Shown here: positions 27,153 to 32,798 of the stretch, in pieces
How positions within the stretch are numbered: the first letter of the stretch is position 1
Layout: the number at the start of each line of letters is the position of its first letter
NCBI GenBank assembly: GCA_947165345.1
Contig: CAMVAA010000010.1
Span: 1-32,798, forward strand
Origin: an uncultured Bacteroidales bacterium
GTDB lineage: Bacteria; Bacteroidota; Bacteroidia; Bacteroidales; P3
Direction of reading: 5' to 3'
Length of the DNA: 32,798 nucleotides
Program-made: the position numbers and the translations under genes
Notes under the pieces: generated by a model
The model's database searches: none
What the model was told of the DNA's origin: nothing
What the model saw: only the letters and a program-made list of their open reading frames with translations

Positions 27153-27190
27153 CAAAGGGGCGTCAGACTGGTCTGACGCCCCTTTGAATT
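27153..27190 (+). terminator. Terminator at the end of the uppS-bamA-ompH run, possibly bidirectional
   Basis: A 15-bp stem (27153-27167 with 27172-27186) carries GGGGCGTCAGA and its complement around a 4-nt loop, 31 bp after the ompH stop, followed by AATTTTG. The two flanking operons converge, and the stem is symmetric enough to serve both, though T-rich sequence is clearer on the plus side. Confidence 0.8.
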
Positions 27191-27479
27191 TTGCAGTACT
27201 CGGGCTTTTGTATAACACATAAGGCGCCTGAACCGCAGGTGATACAACTCTACACAAAAAAGTAAGAGCGACACTTGGTTGGTATCCATCGTGTCGCCCC
27301 TACGGGATTTGTCATTGTTCTTGTCTTCTGTCCGCAGGCTCCCCGCCCACGGATGTCTTCTATCGTCCCCACTGGGGACTTCTCTCTCTTTTGTCTTTTG
27401 TCAGGCACACACTCTCGCCTGGCAGTCCAACGCCACTCTACGTGGCTTTTGGCTTGTTATTTCGTCCCGATTAGTGTGG
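27191..27479. other. Convergent intergenic region with several small hairpins, no gene seen
   Basis: About 290 bp between two convergent operons. It holds GCGACAC/GTGTCGC (27268-27274 and 27291-27297), GTCCCC-ACT-GGGGAC (27365-27379, followed on the plus strand by a pyrimidine tract) and GCCAC-TCTAC-GTGGC-TTTT (27432-27450). Open frames here are short and have no recognisable product. The region could hold an intergenic repeat element or a small RNA, but nothing decides this. Confidence 0.4.
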
Positions 27480-29285
27480 TCAGTCGACCAACACAACCTG
27501 CAGGCGGTTGCCCAACTTGACCATATATGCACCTTTGGCGACAATGAAGTTGTCTTTGCCGCTCGATACAGTAGTCAATACCTCATTACCATTTGCATCG
27601 AGAATCTGTATGGGGTCGCCTTCGGTGGCAACAACCACAATACGGCCGTCCTCGACATAGATAGCACCGAGAGTCTTCGAGTCCTCGCCTTGGTCCTCTA
27701 TGGTATCTGTACTTTGATCCTCTGTAGCGTCAGGTGTATCCGCCTTTTGGGTCTCTGTAGCGCTCGGTGTATCCTCTTTCTGCTTATCCGGGTCAACAAA
27801 AGTGCCTACGTTGCGTGACTCAAAGGCTCCGTTGATTCCAGAACTGCCGGTTCTAAGCCAACGCTCCACAATCTCCTCTGTCTCGGGAGTACGCAGAATG
27901 AGCATGCCCATTCGGTTATTCTCCTGCGGCTCGTAGTCCGTAATGCCGCCCAACGGCCTTACAAGGAGTCGTTTAGCATTGACGCCGTACTGTTTGACAA
28001 TCCTGTTGTATACCGCATTGCAACGCTGCTCGGAGAGCCATATATTGTGTTTTACGGTACCCGTAGCCGAGTCGGCAGCACCAAGCAGGAAGAACTCGAG
28101 CGAGTCGTCGAGGCGGTTGACCTCGCGAGCGAAACTCTGCAAACGACGGTCAGCATTGTAGTCTATCTCGTACCGGTCAAGCTGGAAGTATACCACCACA
28201 GCCGGCAGACCGTGCGACTCATTGAAGTCAAGCAACTCGGCCAACATGTTCTCAGGCTGTCTGTAGTTCTTCATGTTGCGGTTGATGTCGTCCAACAAGT
28301 TGGCCAGACTGTCATACTTACGCATAAGGTCCTCGCGGTTGCCGTTCTTCTCCACTATGAGGTCCACCAGCGAATCCTGGGCTTGCGCAAGACGCTTCAC
28401 TTCGACCTCGCGGTTTTCCAGCTGCATCTGCGAGCCTACCGTCTGGAACTCATGGAAGGTCTTCACCCTTCTCGACTCGCGAGCATGCATATTATACTTG
28501 GTAATCTCGTTTATGAAGTTGACCTTCAAACATACAGAAAACGAGGGAATCAAGTCAAAAATTGAGCGGGCATTGTTGTACGGCGACCAGTCCCATGTCG
28601 ACTCCGATCCGAAAAGCTCGGCCGCAGCGTTGACGGTGAAATACTCCGAGAAAACATACTCCAATCCCAACCCACCGCTGAAGGCAAGTTCGCGGTTGTA
28701 TCGCATAGTGCCAACCTCGTATGTGTCGGTAAATGGATTTCGCTGTTCGCCATACAGGACCGACATGCCAAGACCCAGCGGCATAAAGACATGCCACCTG
28801 TTATGCTTGCCCCTCTCATATCCGCCAAGGAAGTTGGTCCAGTCGAAAATCACAAAGCCCATTGCCGAAAACGCATGGGCATGGTACAAATAGTAATAGT
28901 CGTTGCTCGACTGGTCCCAAACACCGGTCGGCGTATCATCTGCCTTATTGATGAACGGCTGCTTGCCGTAAGTGGAGTGACCGTCGACATTGAAAAGCGA
29001 AAACCTCAGCGAGATAGCCACATCAGGAATAATCCATTTGCCGATTTCAACTCGCCCATTGAAGTTCAACTTATTGCGTCTTGCGTCAGACTCCAACTCA
29101 TTACCAATAAACGTCTGAATACCACCGCCGACATTGAGATACCAGTTGTCAAAAGGCGATGCTATAAGATATAGCAGCGTGTCTCTGTCTACACCAAGGG
29201 CAAAGCCGCGTCTCTGGAAGTTCTGTGCCGTCACCGTCATTCCTGATGCCAGCAGCAATAGCAGTACCAATAATTTCCTCTTCAC
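27480..29285 (-). CDS. OmpA-family outer-membrane protein with T9SS-sorting-like C-terminal module
   Basis: The start is GTG at 29285, giving a signal peptide (MKRKLLVLLLLLASGMTVTAQ). The 601-residue product has a probable barrel (22-258; for example NWYLNVGGGIQTFIGNE), a charged helical section (268-350), an OmpA-like peptidoglycan-binding domain (360-468; GAADSATGTVKHN, LSEQRCNAVYNRIV, ENNRMGMLIL), a Thr/Asp/Glu-rich linker (about 495-540) and a 60-residue beta module (541-601; PIQILDANGNEVL, GAYMVKLGN). That last module matches the pattern of T9SS type A sorting domains or the related DUF6383. It lies 21 bp after the tyrosine kinase gene, so it is probably co-transcribed with the polysaccharide export genes and may link the export machinery or outer membrane to the cell wall. 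Confidence 0.85.
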   Translation of the reverse strand: MKRKLLVLLLLLASGMTVTAQNFQRRGFALGVDRDTLLYLIASPFDNWYLNVGGGIQTFIGNELESDARRNKLNFNGRVEIGKWIIPDVAISLRFSLFNVDGHSTYGKQPFINKADDTPTGVWDQSSNDYYYLYHAHAFSAMGFVIFDWTNFLGGYERGKHNRWHVFMPLGLGMSVLYGEQRNPFTDTYEVGTMRYNRELAFSGGLGLEYVFSEYFTVNAAAELFGSESTWDWSPYNNARSIFDLIPSFSVCLKVNFINEITKYNMHARESRRVKTFHEFQTVGSQMQLENREVEVKRLAQAQDSLVDLIVEKNGNREDLMRKYDSLANLLDDINRNMKNYRQPENMLAELLDFNESHGLPAVVVYFQLDRYEIDYNADRRLQSFAREVNRLDDSLEFFLLGAADSATGTVKHNIWLSEQRCNAVYNRIVKQYGVNAKRLLVRPLGGITDYEPQENNRMGMLILRTPETEEIVERWLRTGSSGINGAFESRNVGTFVDPDKQKEDTPSATETQKADTPDATEDQSTDTIEDQGEDSKTLGAIYVEDGRIVVVATEGDPIQILDANGNEVLTTVSSGKDNFIVAKGAYMVKLGNRLQVVLVD

Positions 29286-29306
29286 TTTCTTCTTTTATTA
29301 TTAAAG

Positions 29307-31784
29307 TTATCGTTGTTTGTTGTTTCTTTTCGTTTTGTCGTCATCTTGCTCCGGCTTATCGTCACCATAGCCATAACCGTAGCCGTAGCCATAACCATAG
29401 CCGTAGCCATAACCGTAGCCATAGCCGTATCCGTACCCATAGCCATAGCCGTATCCGTATTTACGCTCAAGCGGCATAAGCTTGCGATAATGGACGTCGT
29501 TAAGTAGCAGCGCCATGTTGGGATAGGTATGCTGCTGGTACATCTCCTCAATGTTGGCAAGCATACGCTTGTCGACCTTACCATAGCGGATAACGAAGAT
29601 AGTATTGTCAACCAAGTGCTTTATCACGTCGGTATCGACCACGAGGCCCGACGGCGCGGTGTCGAAAATGATATAATCATAATGTTCGCGCAGTCGCGCA
29701 ACCAGTTCGTCGAGACGTCCATTGCCGAGCAACTCAGTCGGGTTGGGCGGTAACGGGCCGGTGAAGATGCTGTCCACTCCACGGCTCACAATGTCGTGCT
29801 TGACAATCGACTCCCAGTCCTCTACCTTGCCAACAAGATAGTTGGAAAGGCCGACATGGCGACGCGAGTAGAAACGTCGTGTCAGCGAACCACGTCTCAA
29901 GTCGAGGTCGAGCAGAATAACCCGTTTACCCGCAATACCAAGGCTGGCCGCGAGGTTGGACGATATGAACGTCTTACCCATGCCTGCCATGAGCGACGTA
30001 ATCATATAAACCTTCGCAACGCCTTCGCCAGCGTCGCCTCCAAGGAAGTCAACTTTGGCCCTCAGCAGACGGAACGACTCTGTCATCGTATCGTTGTCGC
30101 TGCCGGACACCACTATGTTGCTGTCGTCATCCTTGCGCCGTGCAGGTATCTCACACAGGAACGGGGCCGTGGTGCCGCGCATGACATCGTTATGGTATTT
30201 CACCTTCGTGTCAAAGAGCCTACGCAAGAAGAACACAGCTACCGGCACCAGCAGACCGAATATCAGGCCCATGGCGGTAGTGCGATTCTCGTCCGGCGCT
30301 ATAGGATTGCGGTTTATGCGGGCCGGATCCAAAATCTTGCCGTTGGGCTCTATAGAAGGCTGGCTTATCAGTAGCTCCTCGCGACGGCTCAGCAGGTGGA
30401 GGTACAGCTCCTCCTTGATTTTCTGCAGTCGTTCAATGTTTTCAATATACAACTGCTGCTGCGGCACCTGACTCATCTTGTTGGCGGCCGTGTTGGCGGC
30501 CGAACTGACACTGGAGATTCTCTCCTGCAGAACACCGACATATACCCCAAGCAGGGTGTTCATGTCGCGCCTGAGCTTGGCAAGCTCGCCTTTCTTTTGC
30601 CTCACCATGGGATTGTTTTGGTTCTGGTAGTTGCCGAGTTCAAGAACTAAGTCATTGTGGGTGGCTATAAGGCGCGAGATGTGCTCGTCGTCAATGCCCA
30701 CGTTGCCGGGTATGATGTGCGCATCCTGCCCATCCTCGTTGACCTGCATCAGGTAGCGGGCTGTGGAAAGCTGCTTGTTGAGGCGCTCAATCTCCTCCGA
30801 CGACTGAATACTGGCGGCCAGGTAGCTCTGACCGAACGACGAGATGTCAAGCAGGTTGTTCCTCCGCTTGAAGTCGGCCAAGGCGTTCTCCTGTATGCCA
30901 AGGTCCGAATGCAGAAGAGACAGACGTTCGTTGATGTAGTCGTAAGTCTCCGCTATGATGCGCCTCTTGTCCCTGATGGCGTCTTCGTTGTATATTCTTA
31001 TCGCTTCGTTGATAACTTCGGCGGCACGTATGGGCGACGCATCGTGAATCGCAATGTTGACGATGGTATTGAAGTCGTCATTGCGCGTAACAACCATGGC
31101 GGAGCGATAGTAGTCGGCCGTAGCATTGAGGCTGCGGCGCGAGACGTGAATCGGGGTGCCATAATACGACGGGGTCAAGAACCACGTCTTGTGGGCCACC
31201 ACACGGCCAAAGGGCATGGCCACCGTATCTTCAAACTCCGCCGTCACCGGCTCATATCCATCCACGGTCAGCGTAATCCGGTTGTCGTCCACTACTGAAG
31301 CGTCGAATTCCACCGGCTTCTCGTCGCCTTCGTCGACAAACTCCATCTTGAACGGGGACTCGCCATAGAGGTCTTTCACTCGGTTCACCAGTCGGGTCTT
31401 TGTGGTATAATCCACATTGAGGTCGAGGTTCTTGGCCACTTCTAACATGGCCGACTTCGAACTCAGTATCATCATCTCGTTGTTGATCGAGCTGTTGTAG
31501 AGCGACTTGTTGGCAAACATGCTCTTGATTGACGCCTCGCGCATCGTGCTGCCGTCGCTGCCGCTACCGGTTGACGAACCCTTGATGAGCAGACGGGCAC
31601 TGCTCTCGTAGACGCGGTTCTGGTGCCGCACCCAGTAGCCGGACACCAGCGCTCCTATGGCTCCACACAGCAGCAGCCAATGCAGGTTACGCATCACGAT
31701 AACTAACACGTCCTTTACGTGAACCTTCGGTCCGGTCTTCTGGTCCAAGAAGGAGGTCTCTGAGTTTTTAGTCTCTTCTGCCAT
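29307..31784 (-). CDS. Wzc-like polysaccharide co-polymerase / tyrosine autokinase
   Basis: The 825-residue protein has a Wzz-type periplasmic region between membrane segments at about 35-52 and 504-521. A coiled-coil GNVR-like part (about 285-475) precedes the second segment. The C-terminal BY-kinase domain has Walker A SLMAGMGKTF (597-606), Walker A' VILLDLDLRRG (622-632) and Walker B YIIFDTAP (704-711). The kinase autophosphorylates a C-terminal Tyr cluster to control chain length and export of capsule or exopolysaccharide. Here that cluster is a (Tyr-Gly)16 tract (776-807) followed by an 18-residue charged tail. It is downstream of the Wza-like gene (36-bp gap). Confidence 0.95.
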   Translation of the reverse strand: MAEETKNSETSFLDQKTGPKVHVKDVLVIVMRNLHWLLLCGAIGALVSGYWVRHQNRVYESSARLLIKGSSTGSGSDGSTMREASIKSMFANKSLYNSSINNEMMILSSKSAMLEVAKNLDLNVDYTTKTRLVNRVKDLYGESPFKMEFVDEGDEKPVEFDASVVDDNRITLTVDGYEPVTAEFEDTVAMPFGRVVAHKTWFLTPSYYGTPIHVSRRSLNATADYYRSAMVVTRNDDFNTIVNIAIHDASPIRAAEVINEAIRIYNEDAIRDKRRIIAETYDYINERLSLLHSDLGIQENALADFKRRNNLLDISSFGQSYLAASIQSSEEIERLNKQLSTARYLMQVNEDGQDAHIIPGNVGIDDEHISRLIATHNDLVLELGNYQNQNNPMVRQKKGELAKLRRDMNTLLGVYVGVLQERISSVSSAANTAANKMSQVPQQQLYIENIERLQKIKEELYLHLLSRREELLISQPSIEPNGKILDPARINRNPIAPDENRTTAMGLIFGLLVPVAVFFLRRLFDTKVKYHNDVMRGTTAPFLCEIPARRKDDDSNIVVSGSDNDTMTESFRLLRAKVDFLGGDAGEGVAKVYMITSLMAGMGKTFISSNLAASLGIAGKRVILLDLDLRRGSLTRRFYSRRHVGLSNYLVGKVEDWESIVKHDIVSRGVDSIFTGPLPPNPTELLGNGRLDELVARLREHYDYIIFDTAPSGLVVDTDVIKHLVDNTIFVIRYGKVDKRMLANIEEMYQQHTYPNMALLLNDVHYRKLMPLERKYGYGYGYGYGYGYGYGYGYGYGYGYGYGYGYGDDKPEQDDDKTKRNNKQR
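29364..29459 (-). repeat. (Tyr-Gly)16 coding repeat in the kinase tail
   Basis: Sixteen consecutive Tyr-Gly dipeptides cover 96 bp (residues 776-807), flanked by Lys 775 and Asp 808. The codons vary: Tyr is TAT 8 times and TAC 8 times; Gly is GGC 9, GGT 4, GGA 2 and GGG 1. The DNA is therefore an imperfect 6-bp repeat encoding a perfect peptide repeat. Confidence 0.97.
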
Positions 31785-31820
31785 ATCGCGTTGTGTGGTT
31801 ATGTGTTGTGTACTTGTTGC

Positions 31821-32573
31821 CTATTTGTTCTTGAGGTACGTGCCCAGTGTGAGTATCAGCGTTGCCGACGAAACCAGCGTCGACAAGAAAGTCGCCCAGT
31901 AGGTAACCTCCTGACGCATCGTGCCGCCGTTCACACCGTCGAGTATGATGAAGTCGTTCTGCTGCATCATGAAAAAGGGGTCGTTGAATACAGCACTTGA
32001 CCGCGGGTCAAGGTAGCGCATCACCATGCGCCCGTTCACCTCGCGCATCACCGCTATCCGGTCGCGTCTGGTGTAGTTGTCCAGACCGCCCATCAACGCC
32101 AAAGCCTCAAGGAAAGTGCATCGCTCATTGGCCACGTTAATCACCTTGCCTCCCCCGTTGCCGAGCACGAATATCTTGAACGTCTTGAACCTCACCATGA
32201 CATACGGGTCATCAAGATAGTCGCCCTGCTCCAGCATACGCTTCAGGATTTCCTGAACACGCATCCTCGTGAATCCCGCCACATGCAACTTGCCAACCAC
32301 CGGAAACTCAATGTCGCCGTTGACGTCCACCAGATACACGTTGCCTTCAAGCCCCACATTGAACGGCGCCGCCATCTCCTGATTGGGCTGCGACGACGAG
32401 ACTCTGATTATCAGTTCATCATAGGGAGCAATGCGCGCCTCAAAACGGTCCTCCAGCTCTATCTGGCTCCCCTGTGTCATGTCCTGCAGGTAGTCAACCC
32501 TACGGCTCGTGACACACGACGTGGCAAGCAGCGCAAAAAGCACTATTGTCAGTATGTTCGGTTTGATGCCCAT
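31821..32573 (-). CDS. Wza-like outer-membrane polysaccharide export lipoprotein
   Basis: The 250-residue product is a lipoprotein (signal MGIKPNILTIVLFALLATSC, lipidated Cys 20). The poly-export domain (about 40-125) includes RIAPYDELIIRVSS and YLVDVNGDIEFPVVGKL-type strands; a SLBB-like segment follows (about 133-215; FVLGNGGGKVINV, TFLEALALMGG). A C-terminal hydrophobic segment (about 229-247) is the usual end of short Bacteroidota homologues. It forms the outer-membrane channel for capsule or exopolysaccharide and partners with the Wzc-like kinase encoded next. It is the first gene of the operon. I could not find a convincing TAnnTTTG promoter; the best candidate (TAAATATG, 32618-32611) has one mismatch. 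Confidence 0.92.
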   Translation of the reverse strand: MGIKPNILTIVLFALLATSCVTSRRVDYLQDMTQGSQIELEDRFEARIAPYDELIIRVSSSQPNQEMAAPFNVGLEGNVYLVDVNGDIEFPVVGKLHVAGFTRMRVQEILKRMLEQGDYLDDPYVMVRFKTFKIFVLGNGGGKVINVANERCTFLEALALMGGLDNYTRRDRIAVMREVNGRMVMRYLDPRSSAVFNDPFFMMQQNDFIILDGVNGGTMRQEVTYWATFLSTLVSSATLILTLGTYLKNK

Positions 32574-32630
32574 CTTTGTCCCTTTATTATAAAATAATTT
32601 ATTCTAACGCCATATTTATCCATTTATTGC

Positions 32631-32645
32631 GGGGGGGGGGGGGGG
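32631..32645. repeat. G15 homopolymer upstream of the polysaccharide export operon
   Basis: Fifteen consecutive G on the plus strand (C15 in the direction of the operon) lie 57-72 bp before the Wza-like start codon. The tract covers the place where a -33 element would be for a -7-like box at 32618-32611. Homopolymers this long are prone to slippage. Confidence 0.85.
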
Positions 32646-32649
32646 ATTT

Positions 32650-32666
32650 GTGTTAAATAGTGTTAA
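32650..32666. repeat. Direct repeat GTGTTAA spaced by 10 bp
   Basis: GTGTTAA occurs at 32650-32656 and 32660-32666, one helical turn apart, directly upstream of the homopolymer with respect to the export operon. It could be a binding site for a dimeric regulator; nothing confirms this. Confidence 0.4.
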
Positions 32667-32758
32667 GATTTTTCATTAGGCAAGCCCTCAGTCCATATAA
32701 CGATAGACTCAAAATCAAGCCACCTGCAAAAGCCTCTCTGCAAGCACCCTCTCTACCC

Positions 32759-32798
32759 CCTCTCTGGGTCCTCTCTGGGTCCTCTCTGGGTCCTCTCT
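32759..32798. repeat. 11-bp tandem repeat reaching the window edge
   Basis: The unit CCTCTCTGGGT is repeated about 3.6 times head to tail up to the last base, so the true copy number is unknown. Partial look-alikes (CCTCTCTGCA, CCCTCTCTAC) lie just upstream at 32733-32756. No open frame of note covers it. Confidence 0.85.

Noticed and set aside
29225-29479. A small plus-strand frame rich in Ser-His-Asn-Arg repeats
   Set aside because: The repeats are the reverse reading of the (Tyr-Gly)16 tract of the kinase gene.

Overview
The window looks like a chromosomal segment from a moderately GC-rich member of the Bacteroidota, most likely Bacteroidales. Four things point there: promoters of the Bacteroidetes type (TTG, 19 bp, TAnnTTTG); the uppS-bamA-ompH-ompH gene order; lipoproteins and outer-membrane families restricted to this phylum; and a giant secreted protein with 'GCDS' C-terminal repeats and choice-of-anchor modules typical of type IX secretion (T9SS) cargo. 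I see no phage, transposase, integrase or CRISPR array.

Region 1 (1-17382, minus strand) is one uninterrupted reading frame of at least 5,794 codons that runs off the left edge. It encodes a signal peptide, fibronectin III domains alternating with jelly-roll-like domains and five right-handed beta-helix modules, an array of nine CARDB-like domains, a run of Ig/TIG/SprB/cadherin-like folds, and three copies of a 51-residue Cys-containing repeat. It has its own promoter at about 17552-17583. Upstream lie an 11-bp tandem repeat, a terminator, and a tRNA-Ser(GGA) gene whose promoter interleaves with a possible promoter for the rightward genes.

Region 2 (17999-27121, plus strand) is a tightly packed run: a DPP III-like zinc peptidase lipoprotein, an NAD-dependent epimerase/dehydratase, a DUF4837-like lipoprotein, a DUF6089-like outer-membrane protein, uppS (undecaprenyl diphosphate synthase), bamA (outer-membrane protein insertion) and two OmpH/Skp-like periplasmic chaperones. 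Three of the junctions overlap or nearly touch. A perfect 12-bp inverted repeat lies just before bamA, and a 15-bp stem terminator follows the last gene. The second half is an envelope-biogenesis cluster: lipid carrier for peptidoglycan and surface glycans, then outer-membrane protein chaperones and insertase.

Region 3 (27480-32573, minus strand) is a three-gene export operon: a Wza-like outer-membrane polysaccharide export lipoprotein, a Wzc-like co-polymerase/tyrosine autokinase whose C-terminal tyrosine cluster is a perfect (Tyr-Gly)16 tract, and an OmpA-domain barrel protein with a T9SS-sorting-like C-terminal module. Upstream of it are a G15 homopolymer, a 10-bp-phased direct repeat and an 11-bp tandem repeat that reaches the right edge.

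No whole new multi-gene system is evident. The most unusual items are the giant modular protein with its ~770-residue super-repeat, the (YG)16 kinase tail, the OmpA/T9SS-like fusion, and the homopolymer before the polysaccharide export operon. Domain names come from reading the translated sequence without a database search.
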